From NCBI RefSeq assembly GCF_000417875.1, contig NW_006920874.1:850817-914816 (forward strand): a stretch of 64,000 nucleotides of DNA, read 5' to 3'. A program made the translations under genes and the position numbers. Below are positions 10,261 through 21,374 of the stretch, one piece after another (position 1 is the stretch's first letter; every line of letters begins with the position of its first letter). The notes under the pieces are model-generated. The model did no database searches. It was not told where the DNA came from and saw only the letters and a list, made by a program, of their open reading frames with translations. This DNA is from Pseudozyma flocculosa PF-1. Lineage: Eukaryota; Basidiomycota; Ustilaginomycetes; Ustilaginales; Ustilaginaceae.

Positions 10261-11057
10261 GGTGCCGGAGTGGCCGTGTGCGGGGCCGGGGGCCGAGGGA
10301 TGGGGACGCAGGCGCGAACGGTTCGCCGTGGAAGCGCGCGCGAGGATGAGATGGAGCAACGATCAGCAGAGCAGCAGAGCAGCGTCGGTGGCGGTGGCGG
10401 TGGTGAGCGGGGGGTTGGCGGTGGTGGGTACTGTAACTATCGGAAGACGACGCCTGCTGCCAACGTCAGCCGAGCCTCGCCCTCGACGGGGAAAAGGGCT
10501 TCGGATCGAGTAATCCCGGCGGCCGGCCGAGGCTGTCGTGTCGGTCTGCCTCTGCCCGTGCGTCTTCTTGGCGCCCTGGCCCGACCTCAGATGTGGAGCA
10601 GCGGCGCAAAGGGGAAAAAGGCCAACCAAGGCTCAAAAGCCAGCCAGGCCAGGGGCGCTTCCTCGCCGTCGCTCTCGCTGTCGCTGCAGCCGTCAACCGC
10701 CAATCGCCAACCGCCAACCGCCAACCGCCAGCCGCCAGCCGCCAACCCCCTCGAGCAGCCAGCGATGGCCTCGACGAGCGGCATCCTCTTCTCCCATCTC
10801 TCGAGCACAAGCACAGACGCGATCTCGTTTTTGGGCATTGGTATACGATTAGCAGCAGCGATGCAGCAAGTGTGCACGCAGAGCAGCGTGAAGCACACGG
10901 ATTACAGGATGGCACCCCCGGGGGGCACATGCCATGTCTATGATGATGCGGGGCGAGGGCAGCGAAGCCATGTCTATATGTGATGCTGGGAGGCGAGCGC
11001 GAGGGCGAGGGCGAGAGCGCAGTCGAGGGCTACAGGAGGGACCCACCGGGGACCGCC
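10261..11057. other. Spacer between ADH 3' end and the UPF0415-LCCL gene
   Basis: This should carry the promoter of the leftward fusion gene. It has a CGCCAAC-type heptamer repeat around 10697-10746 and (GAGGGC)-like repeats around 10993-11020. No gene is supported. Confidence 0.55.
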
Positions 11058-12098
11058 TCAGAGGTTGGCGCTGCCGCCATTCTTCTGCGACGTGAGGACG
11101 AAGCGGTAGCGCACGTCGCCCTTCTGCAGCCTCTCGACGGCCGTGTTGAGGCCCTCCTGGGTCATGGGCAGCTCCTCGACCATGGGCTTGACGCCCAGCC
11201 TCGCCGCAAACTCGAGCATCTCGCGGTGCACGTTGCGCGGCGCCACGAGCGAGCCCATGATGCGCAGCTGCTTGCCCACAATGGGCATGTAGGGGATCTC
11301 CATCTTGCCCGCGTCGACCGACAGCGGCACAATGGTGCCGTTCTTTTCGACGACGTTGACGTAGGTGGACCAGTCCGGCTGGGCGCTCGTCGCCACAAAG
11401 AGGAAGTCGACCGGCTTGACGCCCTCGAGCTTGGGGTTGGTCTTGGCCGCCACGAATTCCGAGGCGCCCAGCTTGATGGCCTCGTCCTTCTTGGACTCGG
11501 TGCCCGAAAAGACGACGGTGTCGATGCCCATCTTGGCGAGGAACTGGATGGCGAGGTGGCCCAGACCGCCGATGCCGATCACGCCGGCGCGGTGGTGGGC
11601 CGAGATGCCGGCGTGGCGGATGGCGCCGTAGACGGTGGCGCCGCCGCACTGAAGCGGGGCGGCGTCGCGCAGCGAGAGGCCCTCGGGGATGGCGTGGCAA
11701 AAGTCGTGGTGGACGACGAAGCGGTCGCCGAAGCTGGCCTGGTCGAGGTCCTTTTGGCCGTACATCTTGTTGTCGTAGCAGAGCGTGTCCCAGCCGCTGG
11801 CGCAGAACTTGCAGTGGTTGCAGCTGTCGTGGTTGTAGCCCCAGCCGACGCGGTCGCCCTTTTTGAAGCGGGTGACGTCGGAGCCGACCTGGGAGACGAC
11901 GCCGACGCCCTCGTGGCCGAGGACCATGTCGGCCTTGAGGAAGTGCAGGTCGGTGCCGCAGAGGCCCGAGTGGGTGATGTCGATGACGACGTCGGTGGGG
12001 CGGACTGGCTTGTCGGTGCCCTGGGCCGCGACGACCTTGCCGTCCTTGGAGCCCTTGAAGACGGTGCCGAGGTTGACGGTGTTGCTGGATGCGGACAT
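11058..12098 (-). CDS. Zinc-dependent medium-chain alcohol dehydrogenase
   Basis: This is a cytosolic oxidoreductase of 346 residues that interconverts alcohols and aldehydes with a nicotinamide cofactor. The N-terminal GroES-like domain has the catalytic-zinc ligands in GLCGTDLH and LGHEGVG. It also has the structural-zinc loop CNHCKFCASGWDTLC, with four cysteines spaced x2, x2 and x7. The Rossmann domain shows GIGGLGHLAIQFLAKMG. The layout is closest to the CAD/ADH6-like branch, but the loop between the first zinc ligand and GHE is shorter than in ADH6/ADH7. The substrate cannot be read from sequence. The start is the ATG at 12098, after which homology begins directly. The frame extends upstream but only into untranslated sequence. 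A TATA box lies about 105 bp upstream. Confidence 0.92.
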   Translation of the reverse strand: MSASSNTVNLGTVFKGSKDGKVVAAQGTDKPVRPTDVVIDITHSGLCGTDLHFLKADMVLGHEGVGVVSQVGSDVTRFKKGDRVGWGYNHDSCNHCKFCASGWDTLCYDNKMYGQKDLDQASFGDRFVVHHDFCHAIPEGLSLRDAAPLQCGGATVYGAIRHAGISAHHRAGVIGIGGLGHLAIQFLAKMGIDTVVFSGTESKKDEAIKLGASEFVAAKTNPKLEGVKPVDFLFVATSAQPDWSTYVNVVEKNGTIVPLSVDAGKMEIPYMPIVGKQLRIMGSLVAPRNVHREMLEFAARLGVKPMVEELPMTQEGLNTAVERLQKGDVRYRFVLTSQKNGGSANL

Positions 12099-12202
12099 GG
12101 CGGTGGTGGTGATTCGAGATGGAGAGGGAACGAGGGTGGGACGGTGCGGTGTGGATGCGATGGTGGTGGTGGATGGGAGGATCAGGCGGGCCAGGTCGAT
12201 GG

Positions 12203-12210
12203 TTATATAG
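12203..12210 (-). promoter_or_regulatory. TATA box of the alcohol dehydrogenase gene
   Basis: On the minus strand the sequence reads CTATATAACC, about 105 bp upstream of the ADH start codon. The position fits a fungal core promoter with a leader of about 70 bp. Confidence 0.55.
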
Positions 12211-13074
12211 GGCGCGTCGCACGACAGCAGCGGGCGAGCAAGGCGCAAGAAGAAGTCGAGGCCAGGCAGGCCAACATCCACCGTACCGTGCATCATCGCA
12301 TCGCTTTGGTCGCAGGCACGCCGGCGCGCAGGCAGGACTGGGCGCCGCACACGTGTGTCTGAAGCGTGGCACAGAGTGGCAGGTTGGGTTGACCTCAGCC
12401 AGGCCACGGCCACGGCCACGGTCACGGCCACGGCGTTACGGGAGGGGGGCTGAGCGGGTGGAGGCAGGGCGTGCAGCGACGAGATCGAGATTGGGAAACT
12501 TGGCGTGCCGTACGCTGAGCCACGGACCGAGAGCAAAGAGGCGAGGCGAGGCCCGTCGCACGACATGTCCTGCTGCGAGCGCTGCCGAAAGAAGGCAGCG
12601 ACGAAGCCGAAGGAAGCAAGCAAGCGCTTCGGCCGTGTCGCCAGCCAGCTGCGCTGCCCTAGCCTCTTTCCGTCCGACGACGTCGTCGGCTCAACTCAAC
12701 TCGACTCTCGGGCGCTAGGAAGATTTGCCGGGCATGCATAATGGCTAGACCCTGCTTGCCTGCCTCTCGGGCTCGACTTTTTTCCTTCGCGCCTGGCTGG
12801 CTGGCTGGCTGGCTGGCTGGCCTGTCGCCTCGTGGCAGCCTCGAGTTCAGTCGGTGATGCTGGCATGCATGCATGCACCCAAGGCAGGGGGGCCCGCCCA
12901 CGTCACCGTCACCGCCGAAGCGCCAGATGACACGACCCCCCCTTTGCCTCCCCTCCACCGGCCCGGCCCTACCCGTACCGGTGTCGTACCGTCGTTTGAA
13001 ATCCACCATCGTTCGACGGCCCGCCCCTCCCATCGACAAACCATCGGGCGTCGTGAACGGACACCGGTGCCGGC

Positions 13075-13147
<73 letters not shown>
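13075..13147. repeat. (GA)n microsatellite
   Basis: About 36 uninterrupted GA dinucleotides. A second interrupted GA patch follows at 13352-13374, with one N at 13359. Confidence 0.95.
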
Positions 13148-13150
<3 letters not shown>

Positions 13151-13280
13151 GGACGGTAGGTACGGTACGGTACGGTACGGTACGGTACGGTACGGTACGT
13201 ACGGTACCGTACGGTACCGTACCGTACCGGTACCGGTACNNNNNNNNNNNNNNNNNNNNGTACGACCGACGTACGTACGG
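13148..13280. repeat. GGTAC/GTACC inverted pentanucleotide block with assembly gap
   Basis: Runs of GGTAC (about 13166-13205) turn into runs of the complementary GTACC (about 13205-13239). A 20 N gap at 13240-13259 follows, then more GTAC-containing sequence. The two arms are reverse complements and could fold into a long hairpin, which may be why assembly stopped here. Confidence 0.85.
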
Positions 13281-13527
13281 TACGACGACGACGGACGAGA
13301 CGACGACGACGAGTACCGACGACGACGACGAGACACGAGAGCGAGACGAGACAGAGAGNGAGAGAGAGAGAGAGGCTGGTACGGTACGTGTGCTTAACGC
13401 CGAACTTGGCGGGCGAAATTACGCTCCCGGCCCTGCCCTGCCCTGCCCACCCGCCGCTGTTGTTGCCACCATCGATATCCCCTCTCTCACGGCGGTACCT
13501 GTCGACGACCGACGAGCGGTCCTGCTT

Positions 13528-13529
13528 TA

Positions 13530-13567
<38 letters not shown>
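13528..13567. repeat. CGCCGT hexanucleotide tandem repeat
   Basis: About six copies of GCCGTC lie just outside the 3' end of the Zn2Cys6 gene. Confidence 0.85.
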
Positions 13568-13568
<1 letters not shown>

Positions 13569-13900
13569 GCACCTCCACACGCACCCGTACCCCCCCCATC
13601 GGTCGGTCGGACCGGGTCCAGGCAGGACGGCGATAAGCTCCACCTACCTTGTCCGCCCTAGACGGCTACAGCACCAAAGAGGGGGGCGCGAGATCTGCAC
13701 GGTTCTGGACCATTCTAATTGCTCGCCGCCAGCGGATAGGTTGGGATGGGGTGTACATGCGAGGCGCTACCGGTAGCCGGGTTCCACGCGGCCTTTTGCT
13801 TCCCAGCGTAGCAAAGGCGCTGGCGGTCGGTCGGTGCGGCCTCAAACGACGCCGACCAAGGTCGCAGAGTCATCATCGACGAGCGAGCGACACTCTCTCA

Positions 13901-16900
13901 TCACTCGGCGCGACCCTCGTCTCGCGGCGGCACAGCATCGTCGCTATCGCCGTCGCCTTCGCCATCGCCATCGACCTCGCCGTGGTGCTCTTCCCGTTCC
14001 CGCCGGGGAGTCGGTCGCGGCCTTCCCGCGCCCTCGAGCCGCAGACTCGACAGCTTGACGTCTTCGTCTTCATCCTCGTCCGCGTGCAGCGAAACAGGGC
14101 GATCCCGTCCTGTAGCTCGCAGCATCTCCTCTCCGTCCGTCGAGGGCGAAGCGGGAAGCGAGGTGTCGCACGACTCGATCAAGGCGGCAGAACGGGGCTG
14201 CGTCCGGTAGTCGCGCACCGCCTCGTCGCGTCCATCCTCGCTCTCGACCTTGACCACGGTCGACCGAGGAAGAGGCATCGCACCCGCAAGGCCTTCCTCG
14301 GTCACGGCGGAGACGTCGCCGTCGACGTACAAGCTCGATGGACGGTGGTACGGCCCGTGCTCGAGGGAACAGGGAACCGTCGACGGCGGCGAGTCGCCGC
14401 TGCCGCCGCTGCAGCCGCCCGACGACCGCGGCGTGCAGCTCGTTGCGGCCTCGACGACCTCGCTCGACGGCGCCCCGTCGTCGGTCGGGTCGCGCTGAAG
14501 CCGGTAGGCATGGTACGACGACGACGAAGACGACGATCGTCCCTCTTCCTTGGCACCCATCGTGACCGCGTCGGTCGTCGTGGCAGTGGCGGTGACGGCG
14601 GCGGCTGCAAGGCTGGAAACAGCCATAGTCGTCGATGCCGCTGCACCCGACGCTGCCATGGTCGACGGCGTCCAGCCGAAGCCGAGATCGCCAGGGTCCA
14701 TGCTCAATGGTCCTGCCGCATGGTGGTCGACGGCGGGCGGCGTGGCAGAGGGCAGGTGGGCATGGAACGAGGAGCACGTCGCTAGGCTGCTCTCGAGGCC
14801 CGATTGGCCCGTCCGCTGCATAGCCGCACCCAGCTCGAGCGGGGCGGGCACCGTGCGTCGACGCTGGTGCTGGTGCTGAAGATGATGGTCATGATGCTGC
14901 TGGTGCTCCTGGTGATGGTGCTGCTGCCCGTATGCGGCCGAAGCGTCGGCCGAGTGCGACCCATAACCCGAGTGCGGGACGCGGTCATGACCAACGGCGT
15001 GCGGTCCGAGCTCATACTGCCCCGAGGCTTGCAGAGGCTGCACCTCCGGACGCGCATCGAGCTGAGCTGCCTGGAAGCTCTCCACAGCGTCGTTGCTCTC
15101 TGCGACAAGACTCGTCGCCGCATCGCCAGCGGCCTGCTGAGCCTGTTCGGGCGCCGAGTGGAGCGAGCGGAGCAGGCCAAAGCCGCGGTCCCAGCTGTCC
15201 CAGAAGCGGGCGAGGAAGCGAAACAGCCGCACCGCCTTGATCATGCCAAACGACGTCGGACCAGAGTCGGTCGGGACCAGCTCGTCGTCGGATGCCAGCC
15301 TGGCTGCGATGACTGTGGGCAGCGCACCGTGGCAGCTGCCGCTCTGCTGCACCAGGTGCCACGCCGACTCGAGGCACGCCGTCAGCGCCTTGAAGTTGAC
15401 CTCGCTGAACTGGACCCGCTGCTGCTGCTGCTGAGGCTGCTGTCCGTAGTGGCCGGTCCCGACGTCGATGTTGATGTCAACGTGGCCAGCTGCGTTCGCT
15501 CGTTGATGGCTTGCCTGGGAGGAAAGCACCTCGGCCTCGAACTGGAGCGGGAGCTGGTAGAGCTGGATCTGGACGAGGTGCAGCTGCGAAACGACGGCCT
15601 CGGCCGCCATCTGGCAGGTGCCGCCGAGCTTGGACGCGCCGCGGATCAGGTCGCGGCTGCACTTGCACCAGTCGACGAGCCTCTCCTCGTTGGGGCGGAT
15701 GGCATCCTGGATCGCCGCCATGCTCCAGCGCGGGCGCGGCGCGGCGATCGGATAGAGGTCGTGCTGCACCTGCTCGAGGATGCGCGCCAGGGCAATCTGG
15801 CACAGGGCGAGGTTGTGCAGCCAGAAGAGTTGCTCCCGCGACTGCTGCGGCTTCGACGAGCGGCTCGTCAGGTTCGACGAGCCGTACGCCACCAGGTCTT
15901 CGAGCGCCAGCATCGGCATGTCGCACAGCTCCCATGCCACCATGGCCGGACGCCCCGCCGCGATGGCGACCAGCTTGTCGACGACGTAGACGAGCCAGTA
16001 GAGGCAGATGCGTTTGGCCCGCTCGGCCGGAGACGTCGAGCCCTGCAGGCGCCGCGCCGAGTTGAGGTGCAGCCGGAAGCTGACCTTGATGGCCGTCTCG
16101 AACAGGACGATGCGGTCCACGCTCTCCGGCTCGCCCGTCCAGGAGATGGCCACGACGAGAAGCGCCTGCACCAGCTCAAGCTGCTGCACATCGCCGCGGC
16201 GCAGCTCGGCGTTGATGCTGTTCATGGCCAGGCTCCAGCCGTGCTGCTTCCACCACTGCCGCAGCTCTGGCTCGCGAGTGGCCGTACTGGCCGCTGCCGT
16301 CGCTGCGACGGCGAGCAGCAGGTACTCGGGGATGAGCGCGGTGCCGCTGCTGCGTCGCTCGACGTCGTCCTGCTGCTGCGCGATGAGGACGTTGATGCGG
16401 CCAAAGAGCTCCTCGTAGGACACGACGAGCGAGAGGAGCGTCGGCTGCGAGTAGAAGCGGTCGAAGAGGAGCGCGGCCATGGCGAACGCCGTCGCCTCGA
16501 CACGCTCGCCCGTCGTTTGATCCGTGATCGAGCCAGGCAGGCCCCAGCCTGTCCAGGGGCCCGGCTTGTCGATGCTGGCGCGGTCGGCGTCGATGAGGGG
16601 AAGGAAGCGGCCCTTCTTGCCCTCCGGCGGGGTGTCGCAGGCTGGCACCTCCGCCACGGCCTTGCTGGGACGCGACCTCTTGTTCCTATTGCCGCCCCGA
16701 TGGCCGCTGTTGCTGTTCCTTCTGCTGCCGCCGGCGGTGCTGGGCATGGCTTCAGGGCCATCCTGCAACGGCATCGGCGCCAGTCCGCTCGACAGGGGAG
16801 GCTGGCCCGCCAACCCATTGCCGCAGTACGAGCCTGGCACCACCGACATGCTGGCGTGGTCGAAACTGGCAGGGCTGCCAGTCAGGCTGGGCGAGAGGGT

Positions 16901-17338
16901 CCAGGGCGACGCCATGCCCGGGGCAGTCGGGAAGGCAAAGGCCGGTCCGCCCTGGTACACACCGCCGCCGCCGCTGCCACCACCAACGTCGAGCGGGAGC
17001 GGGAGGTAGGTCTCGGTGCCCGGCGACGGGGCGGGCGTGGCGAGGGGGATGCTGCGAGGGGTGCGCGCCTTTGCGAGCGGGCGCATCGACTCGGTGAAGT
17101 CGTCAAAGGTGCAGGCCGTCTTGCTCTTGACGCACTGCGAGCACGATGTGCCGTGGGGCAGCTCCTTTGCGTTGCAGCGCAGCTTGCGCAGACGGCAGCT
17201 GTCGCACGACGTGACGATGACGCGCTTCTGGCGCCGCGGCATCGATGGCTTTGGGCGGTGGGCCGGGGCGGGGGCTGGGGCGGATCGCGGCATCATCGGC
17301 GGGGCGACTGGTGCGGGCTGGCAGAAGGCGAAGCTCAT
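13901..17338 (-). CDS. Zn2Cys6 binuclear-cluster transcription factor
   Basis: This is a nuclear DNA-binding regulator of 1145 residues in one exon. The Zn2Cys6 cluster is at residues 45-76, with Cys45, Cys48, Cys55, Cys66, Cys69 and Cys76 (CDSCRLRKLRC, then CSQC, then a final Cys six residues later), preceded by a basic RRQKR. A fungal-specific transcription factor middle homology region covers about 240-620, including the typical segment with RIVLFETAIKVSFRLHL and KRICLYWLVYVVDKLVAIA. The C-terminal half is low-complexity: a Gln/His-rich block (HHHQEHQQHHDHH), Ser runs, and acidic Asp/Glu stretches near the end, typical of activation regions. Target genes cannot be deduced. The ATG at 17338 is the first in frame. 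An unusually long 4 kb non-coding stretch lies upstream. Confidence 0.9.
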   Translation of the reverse strand: MSFAFCQPAPVAPPMMPRSAPAPAPAHRPKPSMPRRQKRVIVTSCDSCRLRKLRCNAKELPHGTSCSQCVKSKTACTFDDFTESMRPLAKARTPRSIPLATPAPSPGTETYLPLPLDVGGGSGGGGVYQGGPAFAFPTAPGMASPWTLSPSLTGSPASFDHASMSVVPGSYCGNGLAGQPPLSSGLAPMPLQDGPEAMPSTAGGSRRNSNSGHRGGNRNKRSRPSKAVAEVPACDTPPEGKKGRFLPLIDADRASIDKPGPWTGWGLPGSITDQTTGERVEATAFAMAALLFDRFYSQPTLLSLVVSYEELFGRINVLIAQQQDDVERRSSGTALIPEYLLLAVAATAAASTATREPELRQWWKQHGWSLAMNSINAELRRGDVQQLELVQALLVVAISWTGEPESVDRIVLFETAIKVSFRLHLNSARRLQGSTSPAERAKRICLYWLVYVVDKLVAIAAGRPAMVAWELCDMPMLALEDLVAYGSSNLTSRSSKPQQSREQLFWLHNLALCQIALARILEQVQHDLYPIAAPRPRWSMAAIQDAIRPNEERLVDWCKCSRDLIRGASKLGGTCQMAAEAVVSQLHLVQIQLYQLPLQFEAEVLSSQASHQRANAAGHVDINIDVGTGHYGQQPQQQQQRVQFSEVNFKALTACLESAWHLVQQSGSCHGALPTVIAARLASDDELVPTDSGPTSFGMIKAVRLFRFLARFWDSWDRGFGLLRSLHSAPEQAQQAAGDAATSLVAESNDAVESFQAAQLDARPEVQPLQASGQYELGPHAVGHDRVPHSGYGSHSADASAAYGQQHHHQEHQQHHDHHLQHQHQRRRTVPAPLELGAAMQRTGQSGLESSLATCSSFHAHLPSATPPAVDHHAAGPLSMDPGDLGFGWTPSTMAASGAAASTTMAVSSLAAAAVTATATTTDAVTMGAKEEGRSSSSSSSYHAYRLQRDPTDDGAPSSEVVEAATSCTPRSSGGCSGGSGDSPPSTVPCSLEHGPYHRPSSLYVDGDVSAVTEEGLAGAMPLPRSTVVKVESEDGRDEAVRDYRTQPRSAALIESCDTSLPASPSTDGEEMLRATGRDRPVSLHADEDEDEDVKLSSLRLEGAGRPRPTPRREREEHHGEVDGDGEGDGDSDDAVPPRDEGRAE

Positions 17339-20300
17339 CGCAGTCGGAAGGGTGGATGAGAGAGGGCGGCCAGGTTGCTGGTGGCGAGTGGGCGGAGGGG
17401 CGGGCGGAAAGGCTGGCTGGCTGCCTGGTTGGCTGGCGCTGTGTACGATGGTGCGGAAAGGTGCAGCTTGGGCTCAGGTCAGCAAGCCTGGACTGTGTCG
17501 GTCGACAACCGCAGAGCCAGGTGGACGGTACTTGGCCCGTCTCCTTCTCTTCCGCCTGCTCACCCGTTCTTCTCGCTCGCTTCTCTTCCTGTCGTGCGAG
17601 CGGCGTCCGAACCTTCTAGAGGCGGCGGGTGGCGTGACGAGTGACGACGCGTCGGACAGTCGGTGCGCGGGCGTGCCTGTGCGGGCCGGCGTTGGTGAGC
17701 GGGAAGCTTGCTTGCTTGCCCAGGTCGTCTCCGCGGGCACGGAAGCGAGCAGCCGAGCTTGGGTGGAAGCTTGCTTGGCCGTGAAGCGAGGTCCGGAGCA
17801 GCGAGAGGCGTATGAAGTTTGGTCGGTCGCACCGGCGGCACTCGTCGGGACGTGAGGGGGGCGGCCGGTAATGGGAGGAGAGGCCTAGGGTACGACAACC
17901 GTCCGTGTTCGGCTAGCGCTGTAGCAGTGTTAGGTTCCGCCGCGGAACGGAGCGGAGGAGTGGCAGAGGAAGGCAGAGGAGGAGGAGGGAGAGCGGGATT
18001 CGATGGTCGCCAGCCTGACGACGTGCGCCCCTTGACGTCGTCTTTTATTTGCCCCCTAGCCTTGTGTTCCCTCCGGTCCAGTCGGGGTTCTTTTTGGCGG
18101 AGGGTTGCCGTAATAGCTGCGCTTCCGTATCCGCGTCAAGTCGCAGGTGGCCCACTCTCTGACGGTCAATCTGGCAGCGGCGGCGCCGCGGTGAGGGGAC
18201 GATTGATTGCGAGCGGCGAGCGCCGGTCGATTGGGCGTACGGGTGGGGAGGCGCGGCCTTGCGCGGCGCGGCTCGGCGCGGCGGGACCAGAGCTAGAAGG
18301 GCGGTGACGATGCCGGCCAGGCGACCACGGACGGACGTCGTCTGTTCTCGTACGCCGTCGCCTGGCCTCTGACCGGCATCTTGACCGACCTGACCGAGCC
18401 CGGTCCGCACGATCCTCTTTTTGATCTCCCCTCTCTGCGCCTTGTCTTGGGTTCCTCTGCCGTGCCCTGCTTTGACTTGCTTGCTTGCTCACCGGTCAAA
18501 TGAAGGGTGGCGGGACAGGCAAGCCAGCCAGCCAGTGAGTTGAGCCTGCGCCAACTGCGTAGCGCCGCCACGCGCGAGGTTGTTGGGCTGTTCGTCCCGT
18601 GGCGCTCTGCCTCACGCTTGCTGGGTGGGAGTCATGCCATGCTGTCTGGTCTGGGCGAGCCCGGATTGAGCTGACCTTCCCTTTCCTTGGCTTTGCCCGT
18701 CCGCCCACGCAGCCCGGCAACCCGATATGAAGTCCCTTCGAGAACCGCCACGGCCCCGCTCAAGCAAGCAGGGCAGTAGTGAGAGGCTAGGCCGACAATA
18801 ATGGCGCCGCTTTGCACGCACGCACGCACGTACGCACGCGTGCCGGCCCGTACGCCCCGGAAGCGGTCCGTTCGACGCGGGCTGCCATCCACCGTACGTA
18901 CTCCTCGGCCACGCATGCCACGCGGTGCGCCGCACCTGCGCATACCCGATCCTCAGCGACGCTTTCCCGAACGTCGTACGAGCACCAGCCACAGCCGCAG
19001 CTGCACCAACACCAGCACCGGCTATAGTAGCTCCCTGACCATGGTACCGCCAGCACTTCGCCGCCACCGCAGCAGCATGCGAGGATGACGGATCTACGTA
19101 TTGAAGCATGGCCCAGACAGCCCAGTCGTTTGTTGACAGGGATGCAGAGGACCTTCTGGACGGGACGCACGTCTCGCGTACCGCTGCCCTGCCTCCGTCG
19201 AGCTACGAGGCAAGCAAGCTTCGCCACCGCTGCCGCCCTCATCGCAAGCTAAGGTGAGGGACCAGGATCATGAGACCTGCTGCCGCCCTGCTTGGGGGGA
19301 CAGGCGGCTTGGTGGCCGGCAAGGTTTGGGCGGCGACACCGAAGCATGTGGCTTGTCTTAGCTTGCTTGTGGTCCTAGACTACCGGCTTTCTTGGCACTG
19401 CGCAGCCCTGTCTCATCGCAAGGGCCACCGCAGACCTTGAGGTTATGATGGGTGGCGAACGGTGCAGCCGGGCCTTGCCTTGCCTTGCCGCGCTCGCCGC
19501 GCCTGCCTCACTCCCTCCCAGCCACCTTCGCCTTCGTCGCCGTTTTGCGACAACCGTGGTGGGGACCGGACCGGCCACTACGCCACATCGCCCTCGCCCC
19601 CCCCCCCCCCCCCTTTTTTTTTCAACTAAGGTGAAGTGTCCAGCAATCAGAGCATCGGTTCACCTCTCGAGCGTACCTCTTTGGATGGATTCACAAGGCC
19701 GACCGGCGAAATCGCCACGCTGCCACGCCCGGGCGGGCGGCCGGGCGCAAGCAAAGGCAGGGCCAAGAAAGGGAGGTCCGGGAGTCGAAGAACGTAAATG
19801 AACCCAGCGTCATTCGTATTGGCCGACACGGACGGTGGGATCCATAGGCTCAATCAAGCACGAATGAAGGAAGGATCCAGCATGGTCCCGTGCTTGCATC
19901 CGAATCACTACGACAGGAGTACACACGGCTCTGCCTGGGACCCGCCCGAGATGTGGCTCTGGCTCTGGCTCTGGCTATGACTTTGACTCTGGCGTTGGTC
20001 GTCACCACGTGGCCGCCCTCTCTGGTAACGAGCTTGCCTCCAGACAGAGCGCGCAGCTAGTATCAACGACTCGAGTCCGGCCTGCTCAGTCTTTGGCGAG
20101 CGAGAATGCAGACGAGCTGGCAAGGACGCACGCTTGAGACCGCAGTGGGGCCGCGCCGGCAAGCTCAGAAAGCGCGGCTTAGTCCGAGCCGCGCGAGCGG
20201 GAGGTCGAGAGACACAAGCAAGCAAGCTCCTTTGTTCTGGACGTCGAGGAGCGTGTGCGAGCTAGAGTACGAGGGTGCTGCGCACGCACATCCCTCGGTA

Positions 20301-21374
20301 TTGATGCGAAGGGCCACCATCATCTCGCAAATCCTGACGCTTTCACCGTGCCCTGTTGGTGTTAGGATAGAGGCTGGCGGTCCTGGATGCACGGCATCTC
20401 CTTTGTTCTGCGGGTTCGTGAGATCCAGCTCCTTCTGGGCGACAAGGAACAATGTAAGCCCCCACCCACCTATCAGCCCATCGATCTCTGCTCCCGACCC
20501 ACCGTCTCTCGCCAAGACCTCCTCCTCCCGCTACAGTGGGACCACGAGACAGACAAGATGAAGGTGCCACGCCATCACCCACATGGAACAATGGAGGCGA
20601 CGCAGCGCCAAGTCGATGCCACGAGACGATCAACAATGGATGCGATCGTCGCCCGCAGCGGCGGCGGCGGTGCCTCGGATGCGTTTCGGACCTCGTCTTC
20701 GCAGCCCAACGTGGAGGGGAGGGTAGGCGCATTCGTCAGCGCCACACGACGTCGTCATCGCCATACATACCCAAATCTCACCCTCCCGGTCCCGCACTCT
20801 CGCCGCGTGATTATGGGGCATCGAGTGGCGATCTCGCCTTGTGCATGTGATGGGCTGACGATGCGGCGAGATCTGACAATCAGCGGAGCAGCGCGAGGTC
20901 ATCGCATCCTCTCTCGCGCCACCCACTTGACCGCCTAGTTTCGCATCCTCGTCCGCCAGTCCGCGTCATGGCTATCCTCGCGTGGCTCCAGTAGACGGCG
21001 ACGCTCGTCTCACAACCGCCAGATCAAGACGCAAACAGGGACAATGAAAGTCCCGCTTCGCTGGCACCGAGATGGAACCGAGACACAGCGGCGGCGGCGG
21101 GCTGCACAGGCAGGTCGATGGTGCTCGGCCGTGCAGCCAGCAGCACCGCCGATGACGGGTCCACGCGCGAAGACGCTGGCGTCGAGTTGCGTCTCGATAT
21201 TGATATCTGTATGATTAGGCTGGGTGGAGTTGACTCCTGTGACTAGACTAGGGTAGTATCTGAGGGTCGTTAAAAACGTGCATCTGCTGATCGCGGGAAG
21301 GAAGCGAGCCGGACAAAAGGGACACGGGGAACGAGGGGCAGCAAGCGGGTCTTGCGAGGCGTCCGGGGGCCGGC
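17339..21374. other. 4 kb stretch without a convincing gene
   Basis: This stretch lies between the start of the Zn2Cys6 gene and the end of BTA1. No open frame has recognisable domains, signal peptides or clean splice joins. Frames of 100-160 residues here are Arg/Pro/Gly-rich and overlap on both strands. It includes a C17T9 tract and several small direct repeats (GCAAGCAAGC and CTCTGG types). It may contain the promoter or leader of the transcription factor gene, or untranslated transcripts. Confidence 0.55.
19597..19622. repeat. Poly-C/poly-T homopolymer tract
   Basis: Seventeen C are followed directly by nine T, a polypyrimidine tract with no coding meaning. Length in the assembly may be inexact. 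Confidence 0.9.

Larger units (their letters stand above)
12099..13900. other. Repeat-rich spacer between ADH and the Zn2Cys6 gene
   Basis: This is 1.8 kb with no supported gene. Besides the ADH promoter it holds CCACGG hexamers (about 12401-12437), a GGCT tetramer array (about 12790-12820), a (GA)n array, a GGTAC palindromic block with an assembly gap, and a CGTCGC hexamer array (about 13528-13567). Confidence 0.65.

Noticed and set aside
13148..13240. GGTAC array as telomere, CRISPR array or attachment site
   Set aside because: The unit is 5 bases without spacers, not a fungal telomere sequence, and CRISPR arrays do not occur in fungal nuclear DNA. It is a simple repeat.
14804..17359. 851-codon plus-strand frame
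   Set aside because: Antisense shadow of the Zn2Cys6 gene, which shows the complete cysteine cluster on the minus strand.
17819..18307. 162-codon plus-strand frame in the 4 kb island
   Set aside because: Gly/Arg/Ser-rich with no domain, no homology features and overlapping frames on the other strand, so not supportable as a gene.
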